DNA from: Chrysopilus asiliformis
Lineage: Eukaryota; Arthropoda; Insecta; Diptera; Rhagionidae
DNA: 64,000 bases
Reading direction: 5' to 3'
NCBI GenBank assembly: GCA_964034945.1
Contig: OZ035961.1
Location: forward strand, 30,220,184-30,284,183
The notes beneath the pieces are model-generated. The model made no database searches. It was not told where the DNA came from and worked only from the letters and a program-made list of their open reading frames with translations. Of the stretch, positions 20,673 through 30,839 are shown one piece after another (the first letter of the stretch is position 1; every line of letters starts with the position of its first letter). The position numbers and the translations under genes were made by a program.

Positions 20673-23442
20673 TTTATTCACCTAAGCGGCCTTTTATTTG
20701 GATGTTTTTACATCTGAAATTACTTCTGCGCACTTGACTCACATCGAATGGCAAATGCAGCCCAAGCCTGTTTCTGACTCGAGGGTCAAATTTTCGTCAG
20801 GGGTAGCGGAACGAAGATTGTAGTTGTTTTATTTTAAATTTTCAGCATTGAAATTCTGTTGAAGTCGTTTTAATATTTCTTAGGACCCAAAAAGACATAA
20901 AAATCTTTTTTTTTTGCTACACCTTACCTAAAAAAGACATCAGGGTTTAGGATTTTGTGTGCTTAAGCGGTTTGTGCTGCTAAGCGGGTCACTCTTAAGC
21001 GGTTCCGACTGTATCTTTATAAAACTTTTACATTACACGCCTCCATGAAAAATACTGTACTTGTATGTGAATAAATTGCATTTACTTCATAGCAAAAACC
21101 ATATACACATAAGATTTAACGACATCATATGATAGTCGTACGCTTTATTAAAGCATAAAACCATTTTAGGTTTTTGGGGCTGTCTTGATACAGCAATTTT
21201 AGTGTTTATCGTCATTTGGAGAAAACGAACGATACTCTCGGGAATTAAGTTGAATAATATCCCCAAAGACCCTACCTCTCACTAATGCTGGACGATTTCC
21301 GGTAGTCCTACTGACCGTACATCAGAAATACTGGCAAAATTACATTTCGAAGTGGGAATTAATTTCGTTCGGCAAATGTGAAATTTGAACGGAAGAATTT
21401 TTATAATCAGTGGTGGTGGATACAAGAAGGTTTTAGTTTGATGGGGTTGGAAAATGTAATCAGATGTTTGAATCCAATTACATTTACGGTATGCCAGTAT
21501 GTCAATACGATGTTTAATAAATCTTGAAATACCTCTCAAAGTGAGTAGAAAAGAATATTAAAACATCACGTTCTTGTTAAGGTAATTTAATACTGATTTG
21601 ACATCGACACGAATTCCTATCCTTATTGAGTTACCTTATACTCAAAATTGAAAAACACCGGAGAATGGAATTTCGTCCTTATCATCAATTGATCTCCTTA
21701 GAAATACGGGAAAAAAGAGTATAAGAAAACAAAAGACAGGAAAGGAATTAGAAGAATGTCGAACGAAGGTTGCAAGGATAGATGAGTGGGATGACATGAT
21801 TCTCCTGCCAGTGGTTAAGTGCTTATTCAGAGATTCAGTTTTCTTCAAGTACTTTAGGCCAAGAGCTACAATGCAACAAAAAAAAGATAAAAGGAGTCAA
21901 GGACGACAACAAGTTGACATGCTACAAGAAAAGTTGATTTAAGTGCTTTACGCGGCTTCCCCTTTCCTTATGTGGATTATTCTATTTTCATTGTCCTCCA
22001 ACACAGCATAGAAAAACAGGCTTGTTAAGGATGATGGGATGATATGGCTTCTCATCTGTATGCAGATTGAATTCTGTTCCTGTCGGATGTCTGAGGGGCT
22101 GAAGCATTTTCAAGCACATCTAAAAATGTGTCCCAGAAAAATTGAATGGAAACAAAAAAAATTTTTATCAATTTACTTAAGCGAAAAACTTTGGCGCAAT
22201 TTAGAATAACAAGGCAGTAACATCATTCCCCTGGTAACCAAGAGTTTCCTTTCTCAACATCATTACAGCATCCTGACAGAAATTTCGGTTCTTCTTTCAT
22301 AAATGTTTAAGTCTTAGCTGAGGAAAAATGCTTTATGTACGGTAAGTTTCACCCCAAATGTCTAAATTTTTGTTTAAACATCCTTCCACCCATTTGGCTG
22401 GTCGAAAATTGTTCCTGCTAAGATACGCTCAGTAGGTAAGATTTTCTTTGCTGTTGTTTTTGTTGTTGGTTTTGTCACCCTCAAAACGTCTTATTTCGTT
22501 GTTTCCGTATTATCCTTTGTTTTGACACTATACCGCATACCATGTAACTAAATGCTAGAGGGTTGCTAGATAGCTATTTCAACTCTGTACCCCGTTCTTA
22601 ACCACTACCAGTAAAATAGGCCTTCGGGATAAAAAAAAGGATAGCCAGAAACCATGATAACTTTTCTGTAGTGTGTTGAAAATGGGATGTCGTATACATG
22701 TCTAACATAAACAAAGAATTATTAACGCCCGACCTTTTAGCGGCAGCTTTAAATTTTTAACGAGTTATTTTTTGATTGAGGGTGCATCGTTGTATCAAAG
22801 ATATATCGTTGCTAACTATAAAGGGCAAGTTATAACGATATACGTCTATGAGAGTATTAAAGGGGGAACGAGGCATATCAAGAAAGATAACGAAGTAGCG
22901 TTATCTCATTTTTAATCCTCTACGGTGCAATTTCCTATCAAGATATTCTCAGTGTTTGTATAGAAACCAAGAAAGTAAAAATTTGCTTCAAGCTAAATTT
23001 TGTTAGTAATACATATCTCCTATCCCCTGAGATTAATACTAAAATATGTAATTTCCGATTTTTATATAAGATATCAGGTCTCTTTTCATATTCATTGGTT
23101 CAGGTCATTCGCAACTAATGGTTAATGTAAATTAATCCCATTATAAATAACAACCCTAATTTAGATTTGGTCTATTTTACACATAAACAAACTTTTGTCT
23201 CAGGAGGAATTTAAAATTCGCAGATGTTACATAAAATATGATATGAATATGTCTATAATTAATATCTACTAACCCTTTTCGTCCGGAATCTACACCGAAA
23301 GAAAAAAATACGTCAATAAATAAATTCGCTCTGGGCCAAAATAATAGAAAAACTATATGAAATGCCAAGAAGAAATCCAAAAATACCCTTAATGAGAACC
23401 TTCAAACCGAATTTTGATAAAAATCACAACAAAATAGGGTTA
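20673..23442. other. Intronic DNA, no gene recognised
   Basis: No clear transposon boundaries. Frames at 21282-21539 and 21642-21848 show no domain. Mostly unique sequence. Confidence 0.4.
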
Positions 23443-24000
23443 TTTTACTTTCCTCTGTTATAGGGGGAAAGTATTGTATTTATGACGGAGACCGAATCGA
23501 GAAGAGGGGCATATAGAAACTTTCTGATCAGTACAAAATCCGTTTGAAGCAATATTATGGAATATCCGTGCTTCTTTTTATCGGTCTGCCCGTTTTACGC
23601 ATCTTAAATAACTCGAGAACGCGTTGAGCTAGCGACTTGAAATTTTTTATGAATGAGTTTTACAAAAATCGTGGTTTTCTGTCAACTTTTGTAAAATTAA
23701 TGGTAACTATAAAGGGTAGCCATACAAATATTTTGAAAAAATACAGTTTTTCTACATTTTTTGCTTTATCTCTATCGGTTCTCAAGTTTTTTTGAAAAAG
23801 TCAGGTTTTTAAAAACTATGCGCTTTTGAAAAATTTTCGAAAACTATGCGCGGTTTGGAAAAAACGAATGTAATAAAATTTAAAGGGTGATAAACTTCCT
23901 GCAGTTTTTAACGGTTGTCGAAATATTTGACAAAATTTGGTTTGTTCCATATTTTTCTTGAAACTAAATTTTATGTTGGTCACAACCGATAATTTATAAT
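23443..24000 (+). mobile_element. DINE-like family 2, copy 2
   Basis: Starts TTTTACTTTCCTCTGTTATA then GGGGGAAAGTATTGTATT. These can pair as a terminal hairpin (ACTTTCC with GGAAAGT). Then ATCTTAAATAACTCGAGAAC, GCGTTGAGCTAGCGACTTG, and a 3' end near GTTGGTCACAACCGAT. It provides the empty-site reference for the insertion at 15619-15879. Confidence 0.65.
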
Positions 24001-24048
24001 AATTTTCTTTCCTGACTCGCTACCTACAGTTTTACAAGAATTGTGAAC
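24001..24048 (-). repeat. SINE fragment
   Basis: GCTACCTACAGTTTTACA followed by AATTGTGAACTA matches the SINE body at 20417-20452. Confidence 0.5.
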
Positions 24049-24050
24049 TA

Positions 24051-24211
24051 CACGCAGAAAAAAGTAGTAAATCTTACAATTTTATAATGGGCGATCGGGA
24101 CAATACCCTAATATTACGAATATGTATGAAATCGAAAATACTGGGGGTTTACCACTTTTCGATGTATACTTTTTATTGCAAAAAAATTAGACAGTTTCAT
24201 TTTTTCTAGTG
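24051..24211. mobile_element. Possible MITE with CAC..AGAAAAAA ends
   Basis: Left end CACGCAGAAAAAAGTAG, right end, read inward, CACTAGAAAAAATG. The GTAGTAAATCTTAC-type interior recalls 2085-2340 and 31785-31995. Weakly supported. Confidence 0.35.
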
Positions 24212-24243
24212 GTCGGGTTAGGATTAGGATGTAAAATTACATA

Positions 24244-24583
24244 CAGGCAAATCTCGATAATTTGAACTAATGTTTGCAAGCGTAGTTCAATAAATCGAAA
24301 TGCTCAAATATTCACAACAAAAAAAATCTACCAGCAATATATATTTAAGTAATCAAATACAGCTTTATTTACGTTTTTACCGGTAACCGGTGATTTCCCC
24401 ATTTCATTCTGAGAAATTTTTCAATTTTCTTTTCGGTTTGATTCTTTTGGGCATCATTTATTTTTATAAAACTTCAAATAATACAACATAAGTTCAAATA
24501 TTAGAGGTAATGAACGAAAAAATTGTTGGTTCAAATAACAGGAAGTTCAAATAAAGGGCGTTTAAATAATCGAGATTTGCCTG
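24244..24583. mobile_element. Tc1/mariner-pogo-like MITE, 340 bp
   Basis: Inverted ends CAGGCAAATCTCGATAATTT and CAGGCAAATCTCGATTATTT, flanked by TA at 24242-24243 and 24584-24585. TA duplication with CAG-starting ends fits the pogo/Tigger branch. No transposase remains. Confidence 0.7.
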
Positions 24584-24731
24584 TAATTTTAAATAATAGA
24601 CATTTACACAAGTGTTTAACCAATGTTAAACTCAACAAATCGTATTCGTATTCAATAGATATGTGTTTTAGAAATTCTTACATCAATAAAAACATGTGTT
24701 AAAATAGTAAGCACAAATAAAATTTATGATT

Positions 24732-25545
24732 ATACCCGTATGGTGAAACCAAACGGTATATTAGATTTGCCTTACCGTTTGGAACGCCAAGATCCCGTCA
24801 TCACACAAAAAAATGAAATACACCAGTGTGTTTAGAATGATAAAAAAAAGTTGAATTTAGCATGTCCGTCCGTCCGTCCGTCTGTCCGTCCGTCTGTGGC
24901 GCGGATTGCGGGCGCACGGATTGAGCTAGAGACTTGAAATTTTGAGCAGATCCGTTTTTCGTAAAATGCGAGGCCAAGTTCGTTAATGGTATACCCACCA
25001 CACTCAGAAAAATGTCCAGGTCAACTTTTTGTCAGGTTAACTCTGACCTTACAGAGGTTTCTGTAAGCCAGCTAGCGGTCAGAGTTAACCTATCTAAGGT
25101 CAACTCGTGCAGCTCCCAATGCCCTACTTCACCTGCTGGTGGCTTAATTTCAGAATTTCTCCGACCACAGGTCAACTCAGTTTTACTTGCCCACATGCAG
25201 GCGAACGCGCGCCTGCCCGAGGCCAATTACGCCGTATGTAGGTCGTCGAGTTAGCCTCCATTTTTCTGAGTGCATACGAACGAAAACGATTTTTGCGAAT
25301 ATCTCAAAAACGGTGCATCTTATCAATAAAGTCCAAGAACAAAAGTTATAGTTATTTAGGATATGATTCTACATAAAACTCCCATACATCATAATCCGAT
25401 TGGAATAAATTTTAAAAAATCTTATTGGAAAGTTTGACTTCAAAGTGGAATTTTGGTACAACTGTTCGAATTTTGATACGAATATCACCATACGGGTTTT
25501 CAATAATTGCCAGATTGGCAATTATAGCTTTTGTTATGTTTTTTA
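24732..25545 (+). mobile_element. DINE-1/INE-1-like element, copy with insertion
   Basis: Starts TATACCCGTATGGTGAAACC then GGTATATTAGATTTGCC, close to the start of Drosophila INE-1. A short (GTCC/GTCT)n block follows at about 24863-24895, and the 3' end is CAATTATAGCTTTTGTTATG. Interrupted by a foldback element at 25001-25272. Non-coding, Helitron-related. Confidence 0.75.
25001..25272. mobile_element. Foldback MITE with CACTCAGAAAAATG ends
   Basis: Exact 14-bp inverted ends CACTCAGAAAAATG (25001-25014, 25259-25272). The interior is unusually GC-rich and repeats GGTCAACT and GTTAACC-like motifs in both orientations. The uninterrupted host is readable at about 51735-51785. The same end (CACTCAGAAAAATGGAG) recurs alone at 48361. 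Confidence 0.7.
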
Positions 25546-26474
25546 TGTTCAATTTATATATTTATATTAATTTGAATATAAATCGTCGAATAAAGATTTT
25601 TTTCTTTCTAATATTTGGAATATAACCCCAAAATTTCACACAAAGCAGGGTCTACAGTGCGCGATATTGGTTTGCGCGATTTTGGTTTGCGTGATTTTGG
25701 TTTGCGCACTTTTTTGTAGAACGTATCTACCGCACAGACGAAGGGATTACTGTACTTCCTGCGAAGATATTTAAATTGAATAAAAAACTGCTTCTAGAAA
25801 CCGTAAACCGTAATTATAAATTTAATCCGGAGCTTCAAACCGAACCTGAAAAGGGAGTGAAAGTCGCCATTTTTAGTAAAACCGTAACGTACAGAAATTT
25901 AAACGAAAAAAAATTATTAAAACCGGAACTCGAACAATATATATTTGTTCGAAAACCTAAGCGTAATTATTAAGCATAAAACTTGGTCTCCTAGAGCCGG
26001 ACATTTAAGGTGTTTTTAGGATAAACCAAAAATCCGCAAATTTTTGTTCACCGGTTTTTCTGTGAATTTTTAATTAACGACTGTAAAATATTGAATCGGC
26101 AAAAAATAATAACAAAAAGCATATATTTTCTCAATAAAAAACTTCCAAAAATGCATTTAACCAAAATCAGGTTATAAATCGGTTTAGTATTACACGAGGG
26201 TTGCATGTATTTATTTTTTTTTTTTCATTTATCATGTAATTTTGTTTTAATTTCAAGCTAAATTTCAAATTTAAGTTTTTTAATGCGCACTAAACCCAGT
26301 TTCCATATAATGTCAAATCTGTCTAAGGTGGACCCTAAAAAAGCAAGCCTTGTCTTTTTGAAAGTCCCGTGATTTTGTTGTTCTTTTTTTAGTAGAAAAA
26401 AATTGGATAAGCCGGAAACATTTTTAATCCGGACAGAGCATTCTATAAAATTAAATCTTTGTTTCAGAGCATTT
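25546..26474. other. No gene; short triplicated motif
   Basis: At 25660-25709 the phrase GCGCGATTTTGGTTT occurs three times in a row with small changes. The 65-codon frame at 25776-25973 is lysine-rich with no recognisable domain. Otherwise AT-rich DNA. Confidence 0.4.
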
Positions 26475-27005
26475 CTGATGTTTTAAACGAATTTTTCGGT
26501 CTCTCGGTATATCTGTCCATCTGTCAGTCCATCTGTCAGTCGATCTGTCGATCTGTTCGTTTTGCGTATCTTAAAAAACTCGAGAACGCGTTGAGCTAGC
26601 GACTTGAAATTTGTTGTAAATGAGTTTAACGAAAATCGAAGTTTTCGATTGACTTTTGGAAACGTTACGTTAGCTATAACGGGTATAACGGACAACAATT
26701 TTTTTTTTTCTGAAAATCTCTCGAAAATTATGCGTTTTTATGAAAAAATATATATAACAAAATTTAAAGAAAGTAAAATTTTGTACATTTTATTTCCTGT
26801 TTTAAAGAAAAAATGCATATGAGAAAAAATGCATATAACGAAATTCAAAGCAAATTAAATTTCCTGCATTTTTTCCTCTAACGGGTTTTACTTATCTTTA
26901 ACGGTTTTCGAGATATTTGAAAAATATAATTTTTTGCATATTTTTTCCGAAACTAAATACAGATAGTAGAGGAAAGTTTTGTATTGATCACAACTGATAT
27001 TTTTG
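26475..27005 (+). mobile_element. DINE-like family 2, copy 3
   Basis: Has a (GTCN)n block with TCTGTCCATCTGTCAGTCC at about 26512-26557, then ATCTTAAAAAACTCGAGAAC, GCGTTGAGCTAGCGACTTG, and a 3' end TTGATCACAACTGATATTT. Confidence 0.65.
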
Positions 27006-27041
27006 TAAAAATGATTTGCTCTAAAAATATGGGGTTAATCA

Positions 27042-27579
27042 TCATACTAATACTAATATATAAAAATGAGTTGGTGTCTGTCTGTCTGTTCCTCTTTCAC
27101 GCAAAAACGGCTGAACCGATTGACTTGAAATTTGGCATGAGTGTCTCTGGTAGTTCTGATTCCAACATAGGCATACAGAAAAGTAGCGCGAGGGGTGGGG
27201 GAGTAAGAGGAGGGGGTAAAGTCATCTCGAAACTTAATTTTCCCTCTATGTTACTCTTTCGCGGGGAAACTACCGAGCCGATTGGCCTGAAGTTTAGCTC
27301 CAACATAGACTATCAAAAAAAAATTGAAAAAACTTAACCCTCTAGCCGGCTTCAGGGAATTCGCTTGTTTATAACGGGTAACAATTTTAATCGCCGGAAA
27401 TCGCCGGAACGTCTTACACTAACTTTTGTAAGTTATCGCTTTACATGCTGGAAAAAATTTAGCCCTGTACGTTGTCTTGGTTACGGTCTTTCGCAAGTTG
27501 AAAGTCATATTTTAGTGAATTTTTCTCGGAAATATTCCGGTTAGAGGGTTAACCCGGCAACGACGGGTATGCAAGCTAG
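27042..27579 (+). mobile_element. Non-autonomous Helitron-like element, copy B
   Basis: Ends with a hairpin ACCCGGCAACGACGGGT, then ATGCAAGCTAG and T, the hairpin-plus-CTRR 3' end of Helitrons. The 5' side begins near TCATACTAATAC with GTCTGTCTGTTCC and CGGCTGAACCGATTGACTTG. A TTAA element is nested at 27338-27548. Copy C at 53289-53640 is the same element without that insertion. Confidence 0.7.
27338..27548 (-). mobile_element. piggyBac-like MITE (CCCTCTAACCGGAAT), copy 1
   Basis: Ends CCCTCTAGCCGG and CCGGTTAGAGGG with TTAA on both sides (27334-27337, 27549-27552). The empty site is directly visible at 53306-53327, where the same Helitron sequence has a single TTAA. The copy at 31016-31246 is the same element in the opposite orientation. 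Confidence 0.85.
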
Positions 27580-28126
27580 TATCTTATAATGAGTAAAACC
27601 TTTACTTTTTGATAGTTGGCACAACATCACCACTTTCTATAATAGCAAATCAAAAATTTGAACGGTGTTTTATTCATTATAACCTTTTGAGGTAACGGCG
27701 CGCCTCAAAGTCGAATTTTCAATATTTTCGCTAAAAACTTCAAGACTTGTATTAAATTTAAAAAAAAAAACTCCACAACGCCGGAAGAGTTTTTATGGTC
27801 TTCTTATATGATTTTATTATATTTTTAACAAGTTTTTATTTAACTTAGCAAGTAAAATTTATCTCTACACAGATTTTTATGCAAAAATTAACCAAGACCT
27901 TCTCTGATTCAATTACAAGAAATTGAAAAACTTTTTTATGTGAAAGCATTAAATTTTAAATGGAATCGGCTGAATTTCTTCACAATGGCAAAATTCATTA
28001 TTTTATTATAATAATTTGAATTACGGCAAGTATAATTTTAAATGAACTCAATTAATCAAGTAACCCTGAATGGGGCCAAAAACCTAGTCCGATGTTGCAC
28101 AAGCCCTAAGCTAATAAACGAAAATT
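27580..28126. other. Intron, no gene recognised
   Basis: AT-rich unique DNA without visible transposon ends. Confidence 0.4.
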
Positions 28127-28354
28127 ATGAATGATGGTGTTAAACCCTCACTTAATTACATCAGCAAGCACAGGTTATTCCTTAATCCTAAACGCAGCAT
28201 CGCCACCCAGCCCAAACAACCGCCCTTTCCTTTGCTACCTTACGACATTGATAAATTTCTATATTATATGAGAAAGAAGTCTCAAACCGCTAAAGCTCAT
28301 ATTCTGCCGTCGGTATACGTGGACAAATTCATGTCAGAGTTTTTAATTAAGTAA
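28127..28354 (+). CDS. Possible small nested gene, 75 aa, unknown
   Basis: A complete ORF from ATG to TAA on the strand opposite ChAT, starting 229 bases beyond the exon 1 donor. An in-frame TAA lies 12 bases before the ATG, and the base at -3 is A, so this ATG would be the natural start. Its codons are richer in G and C than the surrounding DNA (for example AGCATCGCCACCCAGCCC). The product is basic, with PKQPPFPLLPYDIDKF in the middle and no signal peptide, membrane segment or cysteine. I recognise no family. The composition argues for coding, but the length and lack of homology keep it uncertain; it could also be a chance ORF in a conserved non-coding element. Confidence 0.4.
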   Translation: MNDGVKPSLNYISKHRLFLNPKRSIATQPKQPPFPLLPYDIDKFLYYMRKKSQTAKAHILPSVYVDKFMSEFLIK

Positions 28355-28576
28355 CTCATCGTAGGTAATTGGATTATTTTTTTTTGTGTTTTTCCCCCTA
28401 ATTAATAATTGATAGAAAATTTATTGATTGGCTGTGAACTTTGTGCATACAATAATTAAAACTAAAAGTGGTTTTCTAGTTTTATTTAATTTTAATAAAA
28501 AAAACTAAGCATTTTGTATAATTGTTTAAAGTTGCTATTCCGTAATTTCTATAAGGACTATGGGAGTTATGTAATA

Positions 28577-28582
28577 TCTTAC
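28577..28582 (-). promoter_or_regulatory. ChAT exon 1 splice donor
   Basis: CCAGATACAG is followed by GTAAGA, a strong donor. It interrupts a glycine codon after its first base (phase 1), at the same place (DTG) as in the Drosophila protein as I remember it. Confidence 0.85.
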
Positions 28583-28739
28583 CTGTATCTGGGATAGCAC
28601 CGGTTAAACGATTAGAGAGGAATCCACGGATATTTGATACGACACGCTGGGGCGAATTTTGACCTCCGAAAAGAGCTCCCCCTAATTTTGAAAACAGGGC
28701 GGATTCTCCTCCGCTGGTGCTGCCCTCTGAAGACGCCAC
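28583..28739 (-). CDS. ChAT: Choline acetyltransferase, first coding exon
   Basis: Encodes the first 52 residues plus one base of the enzyme that makes acetylcholine from choline and acetyl-CoA in neurons. The translation contains ALFSKLGG, NSPQRVVSNIRGFLSNRL and the end PDT, matching the N terminus of Drosophila ChAT. This part precedes the catalytic fold, so no active-site residue is expected. The start codon is GTG (28737-28739): there is no ATG in any frame of this exon. The in-frame stop TAA is at 28788-28790 with no ATG between. Context is favourable (A at -3, G at +4). Drosophila ChAT has been reported to use a non-AUG start, so this looks conserved. The rest of the gene is outside the window to the left. 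Alternative: an upstream exon ending in A spliced to TGGCG would make ATG, but the acceptor there is poor. Confidence 0.92.
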
Positions 28740-29370
28740 TGTCTTTTGTTTTATTACAGGATTTCCTCTTTGAACGGTTAATTTTTTTTATATATACGTT
28801 TTTCCTTCTCCTTCTTTATTTGTAATCTAATTTAGATTCTATTTTTTACCGAATATTTTTGAATTATATCCTTTTGTCACTAAACACAGGTTTTCTGAAG
28901 AATCACTTTTTTTTGCGTCACTTTTTAATCCGTTTAATTACCCGATATGGAGAAATATTTATTTATGTTAATTTAGATGTTTTGCTATCCAAATTAAAGC
29001 GATGAACAAATTCAATACTCTCGGATCCCGAACTTAAACTGTATACAAACTTGATTGCCCTTTGATTAGTTATTTGCAAAAAAGGACACTGAATGAATAG
29101 TAGATTTTCCACTATTATTAATTACTTTTTTGTTGTTTCCTTTTTTTTTTTTAATGATTTTGCAATTTTTTTTAGTTGCTGTTTGTATTTTTTCTTTGCA
29201 ATTTAAATATGAATTTATACTGCAAAGTCGAGCGGACCACTCGACCTGGTCGCAGCAAAGGTAACTTCTATCTGCCTGGTGCCTGGCTTTTCTCCAAATC
29301 CGTCCCCCCAAGGTGAAAAAATTTTCGTTGTGTTGGCTAGCTGGCTTTCGGGAAAATACAAATCAGTATA
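28740..29370 (-). promoter_or_regulatory. ATG-free leader and promoter region of ChAT/VAChT
   Basis: No ATG occurs on the sense (minus) strand from 29370 to the end of exon 1 at 28583, while the other strand has seven ATGs in the same bases. Beyond 29371 sense ATGs become frequent. This suggests that the transcribed leader lies within these bases and is kept free of upstream AUGs. A GC-richer block at 29221-29340 lies directly upstream of a TATAAATT. Confidence 0.6.
29212..29219 (-). promoter_or_regulatory. Candidate TATA box of the cholinergic locus
   Basis: TATAAATT on the minus strand just downstream of a GC-richer block. If real, transcription would start near 29185, giving a leader of about 445 bases before the GTG. 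An initiator-like TCAGTG at 29088-29093 is an alternative. No experimental support is available here. Confidence 0.3.
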
Positions 29371-30600
29371 CATAGAATACAATGAAAAATTCACGAAAAA
29401 GCTCCCCCAACTCAGGACGATTGAATTTGTTAAGGGTGAAAATTGCGCATGTTTCAACCCCCATTTCCCAATTGGAGGAAAATTTCATGTTTCGTCATCA
29501 TTTCAATCCTATGGTCTCCTTGTTTAAATGCTTTTAGAGTATGATATCGAATGGTGGCCGCTGAAGCGCAATGTTTTCCGGATGTTTGCAGAGTCTCGGT
29601 TCTCATTGAGGAAAAGCCACCCCAATTCACTCATTCCTTGCAGGCGAGACAAACTACCACTACCACAAATGTAAAAGAATATAGGATTCGAGAGATTCTT
29701 CGACTTTTGTTGTATTTCGGTCGGGATCCCGAAAGTATTTTCCTCATTTTTTTCGTAAAATTTTCTTTTATATGCACGATACAAATGTGTAACTAATATA
29801 GAGATATATTCCGGCATATATGGAATATAAGATTGTATTCTAAGGTCCGACAGTCAATTCTAAGCATATTTCTTTCGTCCGAGGACTTTTCGTTTATATT
29901 TTTGTGATTCTTCACCTGCCTAAGGAATATTTTTGATATGTCTGCCCTGTTTGCATGGCTCCACAACGATCGATATCTGAATAAATTTACCACAAAATAC
30001 GATTTTCGTGAAAGGTACTGTTGGACAGGTAAGCCCAGGTAAATGTTTTATGAAATTTTCTGCAATAAAATTTTTCTATTGAGCGTATTTCATTGTTTAT
30101 GGCATAACTATATACGAAGCTGTTTGGTTTCATTTGCAATTCATGTAAAATTTTAATTCAGTTTTGAGAGATTAAAAAATTAATTGGCCACTGTGACTAA
30201 AGGAATTTTCAAAGTGATTACATAATTGAATTACACAGTTATAATATCGATTCATTTAGAATGAGATTTTCTCTTACGATTTTCATTTTGGATTTGTTAT
30301 ATTTTCTGCGCGATAGAAAACGATTTGAATGTATTGCGCATAATTTATTTTTAATTGCAGAACAATATCGATCTGTACAAAAAATTCATCGTTTTTCTTC
30401 AAATATTTATTCAGATTTACATTTTCTATGATTGTATGAGAAGGGTTGGGGAATTACCGGCGTAAAATACTTTTGAGGTGGTTTGAAGATCCCACTTTCA
30501 GATTATAGTCGGATCTCACTTTAGTAAATTAAATAAATTCAAAAGTGAAATTTTGGTCGACTTTTTGAATTCTTCGGAAATACTTGTACAAACAAAAAAT
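29371..30600. other. 5' flank of ChAT, mostly unique
   Basis: No gene and no recognisable transposon. Expected to hold upstream regulatory DNA of the cholinergic locus by position only. The frames at 29524-29817 and 29551-29796 overlap on opposite strands and show no domain. Confidence 0.4.
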
Positions 30601-30763
30601 TTTTTTAAAAAAAGCTTTTATTTAAAAAATGCACTAAAAAGGAAAAAAAATAATTTTTGGGCACTTTGTATCAGAAATAAAAGCGAGATAAATATTTATT
30701 TATGAAAAATGATTTTTTCGTTTTTAGTGCATGTTATTAAATAACAGCTTTTTTTTATTTTTT
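30601..30763. mobile_element. Palindromic MITE, AAAAGCTTTTATTT family, copy 2
   Basis: AAAAAGCTTTTATTTAAAAA and GCACTAAAAAGG on the left, TTTTAGTGCATGTTATTAAA on the right. Same family as 9508-9706 and 56786-56966. Confidence 0.6.
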
Positions 30764-30839
30764 TTTTAATTTGATCCTTTTTAGTCATTAGTAATCCTTT
30801 TTAGTCATTAGTATGACTATAAATCCAAAATGGCGTATT

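Larger units (their letters stand above)
1..28582 (-). other. ChAT intron 1 (3' part missing)
   Basis: Everything left of the splice donor at 28582 is intron 1 of the minus-strand ChAT gene, because no exon resembling the next ChAT segment is visible before position 1. The intron contains VAChT plus many transposon remnants, which explain most of its length. The Drosophila intron is much shorter as I recall it. The boundary on the right is seen in the sequence; that the intron continues beyond the window is inference from the missing downstream exons. Confidence 0.8.

Noticed and set aside
29066..29311. 81-codon minus-strand frame upstream of ChAT
   Set aside because: Opens without an ATG and is lysine/asparagine-rich from A runs; probably untranslated leader or promoter.
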